The notes under the pieces were generated by a model. It ran no database searches, was not told the DNA's origin, and worked only from the letters and a program-made list of their open reading frames with translations. A program made the position numbers and the translations under genes. From Paguma larvata (taxonomy: Eukaryota > Chordata > Mammalia > Carnivora > Viverridae), in the NCBI GenBank assembly GCA_030068075.1, contig CM057844.1, positions 1,426,001 to 1,490,000 of the forward strand: DNA of 64,000 nt, read 5' to 3'. Shown here piece after piece: positions 36,276 through 47,761 of this stretch (positions are counted from its first letter, which is position 1; every line of letters begins with the position of its first letter).

Positions 36276-36467
36276 CCCTTCAGGGATGGGGAGTGTGTTA
36301 GCTTTCACCTTGTCCTCAACCTGATCCCACTCTTCCTCATCAGAACCATGCCTTTCCTGAGCTCGCTTGGCCTCCAGTGTTTGAACTAGGGCTGACTGAG
36401 CCCTCTTCTGAGAATCCTTGAGTAAAACCGTAAAGTCACATGGGTCCTGGTATGTCTCAAGTCCTGT
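36276..36467 (-). pseudogene. Open-frame remnant next to the left LTR (unrecognised)
   Basis: A 64-codon stretch without stops and without a Met. It is bounded by TAA (36468-36470) and TAG (36273-36275), and the TAG lies three bases before the LTR start. The translation is hydrophilic and protein-like, with the segments DPCDFTVLLKDSQKRAQS and DEEEWDQVEDKV. The right LTR is preceded by a related but broken version ('aagctagcacacaccctcac'). I do not recognise the protein. It is most likely the end of an internal retroviral reading frame, but chance openness cannot be excluded for 64 codons. Confidence 0.4.
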
Positions 36468-36561
36468 TTATAGTTACTCACGGCTCCCTGTTGCTGAAGG
36501 AGCATAAGGGAGGCTGAGAGCAAAATACAAGCTAGCACACACCCTCACCCCAGGTGGGATA

Positions 36562-37165
36562 TGTTTGATATTCCTCAGGCTCTCCTGGCTGTCCACGAAC
36601 AAAGGAAAAGATAGGAAACAAATGGTTAAACTGATAAAGTCTCCATCAGTTTTCAAATATCTTAGTAAATTATAAGAAAAGGGCAATCTTATCAATAGCC
36701 TAATCTCCTGTAAACTGTAGACTCAAGTTTCCTGGAGCCCCAATATCACGCCTCCATAGTGATTTGGGGAACAAAGGCAAGTAGGAAATGGCAGGTAATT
36801 TTGCATTTCCTTATAACCTGCAGCCCATTGACAAATGCCTGAGGCAAATACAGAGTATAAAATTTCTCCAGGAACCCCCTACTGTTCTAATGTTCAAGCC
36901 TTACTAGAGGAAAACAATTTAGCTTGACAATAGCAAGGCCTCAGGTATCTTAGGAGTCCTCTTTAGCATATCAAAGTCCCTCTGGAGGCCTCCCTTTTGA
37001 CTTTACTTCCCCCAATTCCATAATACATAACCAGTTCGTCTTCATAACCCCAGAGTATCTCTTTCTGCCCACAGGGTCCTGTCCCTGTGCCTTAATAAAA
37101 CATCTTCAAGTATTCTTTCTTGGCCATCAGCTCTGGATCTCCCCATCACTCCCAAAACCCCATCA
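36562..37165 (+). mobile_element. ERV LTR, right arm of an inverted pair
   Basis: Plus-strand partner of 35642-36270: TGTTTGATATTCCTCAGG start, 'cttatcaatagcctaatctc', 'ggcaagtaggaaatggcag', 'ctcctactgtt'-like block, 'cttaggagtcctcttta', polyadenylation signal in 'gccttaataaaacatc', and an AACCCCATCA end. Identity to the left arm is roughly 80% by eye, with several small indels. Confidence 0.8.
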
Positions 37166-37572
37166 TTGTGGCTGACTATTTGTGGGGTGAATATCTGATC
37201 AGGCTCTGGACAACCTGGATCTGCCACCTAACTGTCACTTGTGGCAGCCCCTCCTGGAATTGTCATGGGTGCAGACCACCTTCAAAGCCAGATGTGTAAC
37301 TCTCAAAAGAACCATTCAGATTAGGGACTCCACACACCCTGCCAGAGCTCCCTCCAGTGGGAGGAAACAGCGGGGTACTAGGGCCTTGGCCTTGGGGACA
37401 GTCCAGACCAGTTCCTATGTACCTCAGTCACTCTGAGCAAGTATAGACCCCATCTAGTGGCTGAGATTACTTTAGGGTATTTGGAGACAATCTGTGATGA
37501 GTGACATTGGGAGAATCAGGTCAAAACTTGCTGACTTGGCCTGGGCAAAAAAGAACACTTTGTCTGGATTTT

Positions 37573-37697
37573 ATTTTACATTATTTTATTATTAAAAAAA
37601 TTATTTATTAATTGATCTCTACCCCCAATGTGGAGCTCAAACTCAAGACCCCAAGATCAAGTTTCATGTTCCACTGACTGAGCCAGCCAGGTGCCCT
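37573..37697 (-). mobile_element. CAN SINE head, old and shortened
   Basis: 'gtggagctcaaactcaagac', 'cccaagatcaag' and 'ctgagccagccaggtgccct' are the reversed SINE head. The GA-rich tail region is missing. Older than the other copies. Confidence 0.75.
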
Positions 37698-38177
37698 CAC
37701 TTTGAATTTTAGAGTGGATGTCTAGTTTAGGAGACTTGAATAAAAGCAAATAGTGCTTTAATTAAAATTTGCTTAAATGAAACCTTAGGAATCTATTTCC
37801 CTGATGCATACAGATAACATTTTTTTTTTTATCACTTGCAAAAGTTAAAACATGAGGCTTCGGAGATTTGAAAAAAGGAATTTTATCTGGTCTATTCCTC
37901 CAGATGGGCATTATGGTACTCGTCTGATTCACAGCAAAATGAAGGCTGAGAAGGTTCAGGAATTTCCTACAATAACAGAGGAGGAGTTAGTGGAAGCCCA
38001 TGACCCTGCACTCTGCGCACCGCTTTGCTATTTGTTGGACAATTTTCAACCAATATCCCACTCTGCACACTAGAGAAGAGGAGACAGGATATGTATTCAA
38101 TCTAAAATTCAAGATCCCTATCTCTGTAGCAGTCACCTTTTCAATCCTATGTTGAATATCATAACTTTTCACTAGAG

Positions 38178-38290
38178 CAGTGGTGCATCAGATTGGGATA
38201 CACAAGCATCACCTCGAGAGCTTGGCAGAAATGCAGTTTCCTAGGGCCCAGCCCCAGAAACCAGCTATGGGAGAGCCCACATGCAGATGA
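38178..38290 (+). repeat. hAT-like MITE relic
   Basis: 'gagcagtggtgcatcagatt', 'aagcatcacctcgagagctt', 'ggcagaaatgcagtttccta' and 'gggcccagccccagaaacca' fit a common hAT-type non-autonomous element. The exact family is not certain. Confidence 0.55.
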
Positions 38291-38666
38291 GTTATTTATG
38301 ACGAATACGAAATGCAAGCACACTGTTCCATTGTCGTCTCTGGGCACATAAATCAGTGCAGAGTGCCGCTCCAGAAAACACTTGACACACTGTTCCTGGG
38401 TCTGAAGACAAATGTGCTTGGGTTCCAATGCCTGAGACAGAAACTAAAAGATGGTAGCAGTTAAAATTCTGGTTTCTGATAATCTCCAGAGTTTTACACA
38501 AAGAAAATCCCCACAGCCTACACATAGATCTCAGACATCTGTATTTGCAATTTTGTGGTCTAAATGATTGCCTTCTTTGTAAAGATGACTTTAGGGAGCG
38601 GTGCAAGTCTCTTCTTTTCTCTCGGAGCCCTGGAGCAGACTGCATAGTTATTTTAATGAAGGCTCA

Positions 38667-38929
38667 ACTGTTTTAGTATTTAATATGCAGAAGTATCATT
38701 TTTATATTTCTCTTAATACATAAAGGGGTTGTTAACAATAGATACTTTAAAGGATGGCTCATTTTGATGTGTAACTAGCTTTGTCCTAAAGGCCTAAAAG
38801 TGAAAACTGGGAGGGGATATGTGACATGCCGAGCTGAATGCAAGTCCCAGCTCTGTTACTTGCTAGTTGTAGGAACTGGGGAAAATTTCTTCATCTGCAA
38901 TTATGTGTACCTTGTATATATGTGTATAA
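38667..38929 (+). repeat. Duplicated segment, copy B (contains MIR)
   Basis: Counterpart of 24051-24312, 14.6 kb away in the same orientation. Similarity stops at both ends at about the same place as in copy A. Copy A runs into a TA-rich tract; copy B runs into unique sequence after 'tatatatgtgtataa'. Confidence 0.8.
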
Positions 38930-38931
38930 GT

Positions 38932-40344
38932 CTTGTAGTAAAGTGTTTAAAATAATCTGAGGTCAGTCTCCTAGAAGCAGGGCCTGAGCACACGGCTTAC
39001 TGAGGGAGGGCTCTCAGGAGAAACCTGCAGGGGAGTGAGGGAAGCAGGGGAGATTTGGGGAAGAAGCTGGGTAAAGATGTGGTTTAGGCAAAGTCTCATC
39101 GTAGCCTAGTTGCATAGGGTTCTCTGGACTGGCAGTTGTTCCACGGTAGTTATTCACCTAGAAGCAAGGATCTGAACTGCTAAACTCCACATCATGACTC
39201 AGGGGCTATGGGCCCCTCCTGGGTAGAGGCTGGGGTAATCTGCCAGCTTCTCCAGGTACAGAGTTTAAATGAGCCAAGGGCCCACAGAGAAGCTCCCATC
39301 CCTGACAGCAGCTGGGTTTATATGTCTAAGCACACTAGAAGGTCACCAACAGCATCTGTTAACAGTCAGTGGTACAGAGTAAGTGTTCAATGACTGCTTA
39401 CTTGAGAATAAGAACAACAGCAATGCAGGAATTATTCACCCTAGGTTGCTGAGTTAATCTCAGGTCCCAAGTTAACTATATTAGCAAAAACAAGTGCAAA
39501 TTTTTCCTAATCCATTTCTATGTGACCTACCTACTGATGAATACAAATAGCTTGGTTACATGCGGGTAAATAAAAATTGCTCTACTTTGCATTTGTATCA
39601 TGTTTTAAAGTTTATTAAATATTTTCTTACCTCATTTATTATCAAAGCAAAGTACAAAGCACATTATACCTTTGTTGCTGTCTGAGAAACCCTAAAGAAG
39701 ACTGGGACAATGGAACCCAGACCAAAAGATGAATGGGTCCTAATGGGATCCATTCTCTTACTTCTTCCTGACTCTCACTTTCTCACTAATCAGAGTTTCC
39801 CCACTGTTCCAGGTGGGTTCAGCCATCCTCTTGCCTGAGCTTCTGCAGAGATTTGTGATGGCTGTACTTGACCTCTGGCACTCTGTCTTGCCTTCATTTT
39901 TGAAGAAGCCACTGATGCATTTTCCAAGGGCCTTTCCTGGCCCTGTTTCCCCAGCTGAGCACACAGGCACCATCAGAGAAATGGTGGAAAAATCCATTGC
40001 TCTTCTCTAGGTCAAAGCTCTCCTCTCAGGCCCAACTGGAATCATTGCTATGAGATTCCCAGTCCCCAGGGCCCAGAGTGCCCCTGAAACTTACATTGGC
40101 ATTAGTGGAGGGATCGAGGTCATTCTAAGGCTCAGATGTAGTTCCAACTGGTCTTTCTTTCTGAGCTAACCTCCAAATTCAGCTAGTTTTGTTTTGTTTT
40201 TTAATACTCTTACCACTCTTCAAGTTTGTAGGATCTCTCCACAACCTTTCTTCCAGACAGTTTCCAATTATATCCTCAGTCATAATAAGGTCTCATCCAA
40301 GAGACCTTCCAAGGTCCAGAAGCCCTGGAACCTCGCTATTCCCA
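38932..40344. other. Unassigned non-coding sequence
   Basis: No assignable feature. Overlapping frames of 65 and 79 codons at 39758-40010 are not recognised. Confidence 0.45.
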
Positions 40345-40490
40345 GAGTGGTCCCGAGACCAGCAGCACGGGCAACATCTAGGAGTTTGTCAGGAAAGCAG
40401 ACTCAGCTCCACCGCAGGCCTGCATCTGAATGTGCACTTGAACCAGGAACTGCACTTTAAAAAGACTCATTGGTGAGTCATGCATGTACC
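40345..40490 (+). repeat. hAT-like MITE relic
   Basis: 'gaccagcagcacgggcaaca', 'aggagtttgtcaggaaagca', 'ctgcatctgaatgtgcactt' and 'gtgagtcatgcatgtacc' follow the same type of element as at 38178 and 42038. Confidence 0.55.
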
Positions 40491-41059
40491 AAGTATCACT
40501 TTATTAATTAACATTTATTTATTAGCTAATATATATGAACCCATTGCACTTTCTTCAAATAGCATCTATATATGCAGTTGGTGAGGAGAATATGTAGACT
40601 GCATGAAGGCAGATGGGCTTCTCATGCACTCCTGCTTCTCAAGAGACACCTGTAGAATCTCAGTAGGATGCCTTTGGCTTCCAAGTGAACATGGCTTTAT
40701 TTCCCAAAAGGTTCCAGAGCACATGACAGCTGTCCTTCAGGCAACATCAGTAGCAGCACCAGCAGGCTGGACACAGAGGTAGAGATCCTAGGGATCCTTT
40801 TCTGCAGAATTGGCCATTAACACTATAAGAAAACAATAGTGGACTTGGCTTCATCCTCCTGAGGTCAGCTTTGCCTACAATAGGGCTGAACTTCAGCTAA
40901 AAGACATAATGGAGCAAGCCTGGCCTACCCCCTTGATTCTTGTGTGTGTAGGAGCCTTGTGCCCTAAAGCTGACGAGAGCTGGTCTTGAGCCGGGCTGGT
41001 GCTCAGTGACTAATGTAATTACACTACAGACACACCTGGTATTCTGCCACCAACATTAT
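40491..41059. other. Unassigned non-coding sequence
   Basis: No assignable feature. Confidence 0.45.
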
Positions 41060-41250
41060 AGGTCACTTTCTTTTTAATCCTCATAACCTGTCAGTGAGGT
41101 AATTCCCATTGTCCTCTCCACTTACCAAGAAGGATACTGCAGCTTGGAGAGGGTATGTCACCTGCCCTGTGTTTTACAGCTGGTATATACCAAGGTCAGG
41201 CTTCAAACTTAGGGCCAACTCCAGAGTCCAGACTCTTAACAATCTTCCGC
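41060..41250 (-). repeat. MIR SINE relic, nearly full length
   Basis: 'ttaatcctcataacctgtca', 'ggatactgcagcttggagag', 'gttttacagctggtatatac' and 'ccagagtccagactcttaac' follow MIR in reverse from tail to head. Confidence 0.8.
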
Positions 41251-41754
41251 ATGAGTTGTTTTAGATTTAGATACAGCCAAAGATGTCTATTTTTAAATAA
41301 GCATTTTAGGGGGTAGTAATGTCCTCCATTCTCATGCTATAATATAGAATGTGCTTGAGAAATTCCAAAGGTTTGCACTAGCTGGAAACAGAAAATGAAG
41401 GAGCCTCAGAATGGAGCCTCCATCATGATGCTTGGGAGTAAGGCCAAGCAGTCAAAAAAGATGGGGTGTCCTCTGAGCTGGGATGTGGGTAGATCTTGAT
41501 ACCAATGAAATACCAAAGAAACTTGTGAATTAGGGTGAAAAGCAAGCAATTGGAGAACTGCTCCCCACTGGCAGCATCAAAAGGGGAGAGCTTAGCTTTA
41601 TGCTCTGAAGTCATTCAGGAGCCCCCATTCCAGCCACAGGAATCCACAATCTCCTTGCCCCCAGCATATCACGAGTAATTCATCTCTAAGTTGTGGCAAA
41701 TAGTAGATGAAGAAGGGATTTTTGTGAATATCTTGTCTAATATTTGTGTTTTAA

Positions 41755-41868
41755 AGAGAGCACAGAAGTTAAGACTTGCCTGAGATTCCACGTTGACCAA
41801 AGGCAGAGCTGCACTTGAGCTCAGATCTGACTCCTAAACTCGTGTGCTTCCCAGAACACCAGATAGAC
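41755..41868 (-). repeat. MIR SINE relic
   Basis: 'cacagaagttaagacttgcc', 'aaaggcagagctgcacttga' and 'gctcagatctgactcctaaa' are the MIR core and head in reverse. Confidence 0.7.
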
Positions 41869-42037
41869 CCTCAAAGAAGGAGGTGAAAGAGACAAGTCCA
41901 GGGCTCCATCCTAGTCCTTGTGGCTCTACTGTCAAGACGTGCCCTAGGAAATAATAGGAAGTGATTGCACATCACACAAGAACATGAGCACAGTGTTATG
42001 TGGGTATGGAGGGTAGGGGAAAGATGCTTGTTTTGGG

Positions 42038-42225
42038 CAATGGTTCTCAGTCTTGACTCATATTAAAGTCATTTGAGGAGATTTTAAATCCCCAAAGCCA
42101 GAGCATTCCTCAGGCCCATGAAATCAGAATCTCTGTGGTTGAGACCCAAGCATCAGGAGTTTCTTAAAGCTCTCCAGGTGGATCCTGTGGGTCTCCAGGG
42201 CTGAAATCACCAGGCCTTAGAGAAT
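42038..42225 (+). repeat. hAT-like MITE relic with both ends
   Basis: 'gcaatggttctcagtcttga' at the left, 'gaaatcagaatctctgtggt' in the middle and 'cttaaagctctccaggtgga' at the right fit an element with long, similar inverted halves. Confidence 0.65.
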
Positions 42226-43449
42226 TTACCCTCCATTCCATCTCCATACAGTGACGCCAATATGGTATTAGGTGGACGTCCACTTTGGTGCCACTGCTGA
42301 GTGGCCTTCTTATTCCACCCAGGCAATAACAAAGTGCGAGGCTGCTATCCTGGCTAAACTGGAAAGTAGGACTCGGGAAAGAAGACCAGAAGGTCACAGG
42401 GTAATGTTGGCAAATGTGATACTGAAGGTCATGGTAAAAGAGATGCATATATGGGCTAAGGTAGATCCAGGTCAGCACAGAGTAGGATCCTGAGACCTTG
42501 CATACTAGGTCAGGGAAAGAGCCTGGAGTCCGTATATACCAAGGCCAATTCCCTAACAGGGGCAGTGGACACTGAGCTGCGTTCAGTGTAGCTCAGGCCT
42601 GTTCTGCCTACCTGGATTCCTCCTATCCTGCCAGAGAGGCTTAAATTGGGACAGTTCTGACTTTGGAGCAGTTCTGGAGTCAAGCTCACACCCAGAACCA
42701 CTGTTGCTTCCTCCACAGGTGTCCTGGTAGCTGGGGACTTGGCTGGGGCCTTGGTGTTTTTTGGCTTCTCTATCGCTAAATACAGGTTTAGGTTTGCCTA
42801 TCATATCTGACTTAAAAGTCACTTTTGGCCAATCATGCCTGAAGAAGTAGATTTCAATGGGAAAATCTTGGTCTCCTTGTGCATGCACTTATTCCACTAA
42901 ATACACAGTTAACGTTTCGATTTTAAAAATGAGAAAAACAGCAAAGGAGAGCTGCCAAAACTCATGAATAATCTGATTCCAAACTAGTAGGAAAAATCCC
43001 ATACTGCAGAACAAAGTTACTCAAATTAATTATTTTGGCATTAAACATTATTTTTCAGCTCCAGGGAATACAGCTAAGGGCAGAATTCTTTTCTGTCACC
43101 TGTCACATGTAAATGTGAGGAAGGCTCCTGCTTCCTGGCACAGACTTGAAAGCTCCTATTTTTTCTGTGTGTGATTTTTAATGCTAGTAGCTGAAATCAA
43201 GAGTAGATTGGGGTGCTGTCTGGGGGTCCAGATGCTTTCTGAACAAATATATACACGATGAGTAAAGGCTTGAGGAACAGAGTGCCAGCTCTATTTGTTC
43301 CTGAGTAATTGGATTCATTCAGTGGGACGTGTGAGTGTGGATGCTTATTTCTCACCATATGGCTTCAGCAGCTTAAATAGCATTTTCTACTCCAAGCTGT
43401 GTATGTGAATCAGGTGTGAATATATGTGTGGGTATTAGCATAAACTGTG
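42226..43449. other. Unassigned non-coding sequence
   Basis: No assignable feature. Overlapping ORFs of 68-104 codons (42164-42888) are not recognised. Confidence 0.45.
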
Positions 43450-43935
43450 TTCAGGTGAGAAGCTATGGCAGATGTGTTGATGCCTGACCTGTATTCCATT
43501 GGCTCATGTCCAAGTCACTTATGGCAGTGATGGTCAATTGCATGTGTACTGACAGCACTCCACCTCACGCACCTGCATAGGTCCGCATCCCTACCTGAGG
43601 CTTTCTGCAGCAATATGGCAGCGTGCCCAGACATTTGCAGGAAATCCTGGAAGTGTCAATTATTTAATACCTCCAGGAGCAAACTAAAACCAATGAGAGA
43701 CAAGTCATGGGATAAATACCCTAGGTTCCCTATCCCCCAGAAAAAAATTATGAGGGTTTTATGGAGGGTCCCCATCAGGATGGAGCCTCAGCATCCCTCC
43801 ATGTAACTTTGCTTTCAAACCTTCCTTCTCCCTCACTTTTCTCCCTTATCAAGCCTTCTGGGATCATCTCCCCAGTAAAATACCTGCACCCAAGTTTTTC
43901 TCCCAAGGTCTGCCTTTGAGGGGAACCTGAAGTAA
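43450..43935 (+). repeat. Possible old ERVL-type LTR
   Basis: The right end has LTR wording, 'ggatcatctccccagtaaaa' then 'tacctgcacccaagtttttc' and 'tgaggggaacctgaagtaag'. The end at 58280-58340 is worded alike, which suggests two copies of one LTR family. The left boundary is a guess. Confidence 0.45.
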
Positions 43936-44554
43936 GTTAAAGCTTGATCTGGAACTGGGAATAAAAAACAAGAAGGCTTATTAACCTGTTGTGTTAGGAC
44001 CAGTTTGAAATCTCAAGGCTAAAGTCCTGAGAAGAATCTATAATCCAATTATCTATTGTTGAGAATGAGGAAAGCTGGTTAAATTCCACCTATCTCTAGC
44101 AAAGAGGCAAGAGGAAGGAAGTCAGAGCTGTTTTTTCTTTGGGGTTAAATGATAAATAGGGGAGTCTCATTGTTCATAAAAGACAGCTAAGCTGGACCAA
44201 CAGGCAAAAGATGAGAAATTATGTGGTTTAGGAAAAGGTAGCTTAATATCCTTCTTCTAATGTGTTTACTTGTTCACATAATATATTAGAAAAAAGTTGG
44301 AAGATGCCCTTTGTTGCAAAAAAAGTAGAAGTTTGTGGATTTAACATGATGGTAGTTATCGGTGACATTCCCAAATCTGTCAATGTGTGTCTTGGACTGC
44401 TGACTCTGAGGTATTCAGTGTATTTAATGCCACCTGTTCTCTAAGAATCTCCCACCCAGGAGATCACCAGATCATCTCTTGTAGTTGTTGGGTATGGAAC
44501 ATGGGAGTTGTTACACCTCAGTTACCATTATGGGGAATAAGTAATTCACCATCG
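43936..44554. other. Unassigned non-coding sequence
   Basis: No assignable feature. Confidence 0.45.
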
Positions 44555-44564
44555 TATGGCCTTT

Positions 44565-44783
44565 ATTATTTTTTAATTTTTATTTATTTTTGAGAGACAG
44601 AGAGAAAGACAGAGCATGTGTGGGGGAGGAGCAGAGAGAGTGGGAGACACAGAATCCGAAGCAGGCTCCAGGCTCCAAGCTGTCAACACGGAGCCCGACG
44701 TGGGGCTCAAACTCACGAACTGTGAGATCATGACCTGGATCGAAGTCTGACGCTTAACCGACTGAGCCACCCAGGTGTCCCCA
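44565..44783 (-). mobile_element. CAN SINE, minus strand
   Basis: T-rich end with 'tatttatttttgagagacag', 'gaatccgaagcaggctccag', 'cacggagcccgacgtggggc' and 'gactgagccacccaggtgtc'. The flanking repeat tatggccttt is present at 44555-44564 and 44784-44793. Several CpGs survive, suggesting a moderate to young age. Confidence 0.93.
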
Positions 44784-44793
44784 TATGGCCTTT

Positions 44794-45339
44794 TTGATGA
44801 CTTTTCTTGTATCATGAAATGGACCACGGAGAGAAAGGACTATGCCCTTAAGGTCAAATGAATAACAAGGATCAACCAAGTTCAGGTAAAGAAAAAATAG
44901 TTAAAATGGCAAATAAAAAGGGAAAGCAGAAGCTGAGATTTGAGAGAAATTGTGATCCTTAAAGTCACCATAATTTATAAGGTCAAAAGAGTTGCCTGTC
45001 ATGTCTGGCTTTGACAATAAAAGGAGGTGCCCATGTATATGTGTGTGGAAGGGTGTTGCTTGTTTGTGGTTGGGTAAGGGGAGGTGGTGAGGACTCAGGG
45101 AGATGCCTTCTGGCAAAATAAAAGACTGCTTATTTTGTGAACTACAACAAAAATCATGCCCCCTGGGTTTTCTAGGACAGTTCGTTTTACCTTCTTAAAA
45201 AAATCAATTATTAAATTCATGGTTAAATGTGATTTAATTGATATAATTTCAAAAGTATTTTACTAATACACATTAAATGCATTACTACTGATAATATACC
45301 AATGTCTTTACTAATTAAAAATCATCAAAGCACATGTTC
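44794..45339. other. Unassigned non-coding sequence
   Basis: No assignable feature. Confidence 0.45.
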
Positions 45340-45680
45340 TCTTTAAACGTTTCTTTTGATATGAAATATAGATGCAGAATGTGCCCAGATCATAACCACG
45401 TAGCTTGATTAATCTTGAGAAACAGAACACAGCTATGTAACCAGCACCCAAATCAAGAAACAACATCAGCAGTATCCCAGAAGCCCTTTAAGTGTCCTCT
45501 CCCCATCAATTCCTTGCTTCCCAAAAGTGGGTCACTATCCTGATTTTGGCAGCATAAATTAGTTTTTATTTAAATGAAATCGTACAGCATGTACTTTGCA
45601 ATCTTACCCTGTGTACTTACTTTTATTTAACTTCTTTTGCTCAACATTTAATATTTATTGGTTTAGAAAATGTTTATTGC
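45340..45680. repeat. Ancient interspersed repeat, family uncertain
   Basis: 'gtaaccagcacccaaatcaa', 'gaaacaacatcagcagtatc', 'ccagaagccctttaagtgtc' and 'atcgtacagcatgtactttg' follow a frequently seen mammalian repeat that I cannot name with confidence. Orientation is left open. Confidence 0.4.
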
Positions 45681-46089
45681 CCCTAAATCCTACTGATTCT
45701 TACCGAGTATTTTCTGCCTTCTCCCCTCCATAACCTGGAATCACTCACAAGGATGAATGAAAAGATAGATCTGGGGTCTTTTCTTTTGGGTCAGTAGCAA
45801 TATCAAGGGGGTCACTGGTGAAGGTCTTGGTTTCCTGATTTTAATGACAGAAGGTAGTAAAGTCTTGTGCAGGTTTAGAGAAGGGTCTCCTTGCAGACTT
45901 CCTCTTGGTTGTTCCAACGGCAGAATTCGCAGACTGAACAGGAATATTTATCTAGTACTTCCTGTAAACCTTACTGAGTGTGGGTCCCCAGAACAATGTG
46001 ACCATCAAGACACATAATTATGGTACTATTGGGGATCTGTTTGCCACAAATCCTTAGCTGCAATGTTAATAATAATAAAAAATAAATTA
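45681..46089. other. Unassigned non-coding sequence
   Basis: No assignable feature. Confidence 0.45.
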
Positions 46090-46205
46090 TTAAAATAGCC
46101 ACGATGTATTGAGCACATGAGATGCTGTGTTAGCACTTTTCGTAACTTGCCTTTAATCCTTATGAGAGCTTTGTGACCAAACAGTTCTTATCTATGCTAT
46201 ATTAG
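46090..46205 (-). repeat. Possible MIR tail relic
   Basis: 'gatgtattgagcacatgaga', 'tgctgtgttagcacttttcg' and 'ctttaatccttatgagagct' fit the reversed MIR 3' end. Confidence 0.55.
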
Positions 46206-46329
46206 TCAGAATATAGACTGCTGAAACAAAGAGCTCCACTTACAGGAGTTCATTGGGTGCACTGGGTGCACACATTATACTCAAGTGCAGGAAGGCTTGT
46301 GATGTTGCCATCTTGTAATGATGCCCTCT

Positions 46330-46865
46330 TTCCTGCATGCTGTTGTGGTAGATTGTAAAAATGGACATGATTCTTTGTAACTTGTCTCATCAGCAGGTAG
46401 AAACTATTTCCCCCACCCTTTGGACCTGGGCTTGCCTTGGGACGATTTGGCCAGCACACAGTATAGAAGGTATGCTGCTGGGATTATGAATTGTGCCTTA
46501 GGAGACCATGGGAATTTCTGCTGTCAGTGTTCAAATCCTGCCACTTCTGTGTGAACAGACAAAGGCTCACCTACTGGGTGATCAGAGATACATGGCCCAG
46601 TCATCTCTGTCCCCTCAGCTGACAGCAAAACAACCAACAGTCAGGTGAGGGAGACCAACCTAGACCAGCGGGCATTAGGCTGAGTTGTTAGCTGACTCCA
46701 GAAACATGAGCAAGCCCATCCAAGATCCGAGACTGGCCCAGATCAGCAGCACTGCCCAGGGGACCCACAGATACATGAGCAAAAATGAATGGCTGTCATT
46801 TTATGCCACTGAGTTTGGGGTAATTTGTTATTCAGTAAAAGCTAATTTGAAGGGGAGTTTACGGC
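46330..46865 (+). mobile_element. Old MaLR-like LTR
   Basis: 'ggtagaaactatttccccca', 'ctgggcttgccttgggacga', 'gatcagcagcactgcccagg', 'tatgccactgagtttggggt' and 'aatttgttattcagtaaaag' fit an MLT1-like LTR on the plus strand. Confidence 0.6.
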
Positions 46866-46989
46866 TAGGGCTGGAAGGAACATATATCACTTCCCAGAAC
46901 CCAGCCTCATGTCCCCAGCAGAACTGCAGGTAGGAAATGCAGCTTCATCATGAGCCTCCAAAGGAAAGGTTTGGTGAATTATAGCCTCC

Positions 46990-47145
46990 TCCCAGCCACA
47001 CCCATTTTATAGATGAGTACAGTGAAGATCAGATAAGTCAAACAACTTAGACAGGAACACACAGCAAGAAGTGGGAGATATAGGATTTGAACCATTTATT
47101 TAAGACTGTGAAACCTGAGCCCTTTGTGTAGTGCATGTGCTTCCC
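46990..47145 (-). repeat. MIR SINE relic
   Basis: 'cccattttatagatgagtac', 'ggaacacacagcaagaagtg' and 'ggatttgaaccatttattta' are MIR in reverse. Confidence 0.75.
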
Positions 47146-47299
47146 ATCCTAGCCTTCTCCCCTCCTCTCAGTACCCCATCACTGGGTGCAGAAAGATGCA
47201 AATTCACTGTGCAACTAACTTGTTGCAAATTAGATTAGGATATGGTATGGTATACAAACATTTAATAAAGCCATAGGACTCAACTGACTCTTTCTGTAC

Positions 47300-47760
47300 A
47301 ATGTATTCAGATGAATTAGTGATGATCGTATTTATCTTATCTTGTAGCTTACAAAGGTTTTTACAGGGCTTGTCTTCTTTGATTTTTTTTTATATTTATT
47401 TTATTTTTGAGAAATAGAGACATAGCGTGAGTGAGGGAGGGGTAGAGAGAGAGGGAGATACAGAATCCGAAGCAGGCTCCAGGTCCAGGCTTGGAGCTGT
47501 CAGCACAGAGCATGATGTGGGGCTAGAAATCGTGAACCACGAGATCGTGACCTGGGCGAAGTCAGACACTTAACCCACTGAGCCACCCAGGTGCCCCTTG
47601 TCTTCTTTGATCTTAACAATAGTCCTGTAAGGTTTTTATTATTTTCTCAGCAAACTGATGAGAAAATGGAAACTTGGAGCCCCCCAGCAAGTAAGGGATG
47701 GAGATAGCCTTCAGACTCATGCTTTTCAAGTAAAAGTCTCAGTCCTCTTTCTATCAAACA
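47300..47760 (-). repeat. MIR SINE relic split by a CAN SINE
   Basis: The left part ends 'gcttgtcttctttgat' and the right part resumes 'cttaacaatagtcctgtaag', then 'gatgagaaaatggaaacttg' and 'cccagcaagtaagggatgg'. Joined across the SINE this is one MIR in reverse. Confidence 0.7.
47394..47596 (-). mobile_element. CAN SINE, minus strand, inserted in MIR
   Basis: Reversed SINE order with 'gaatccgaagcaggctccag', 'gatcgtgacctgggcgaagt' and 'gagccacccaggtgcccc'. A perfect 15-bp target duplication, cttgtcttctttgat, lies at 47379-47393 and 47597-47611. Confidence 0.95.
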
Positions 47761-47761
47761 C

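Noticed and set aside
37166..37230. Primer-binding site downstream of the right LTR
   Set aside because: No TGG-starting 18-bp tRNA complement follows the LTR end. The sequence is not like an internal 5' leader, so the right LTR is not supported as a 5' LTR.
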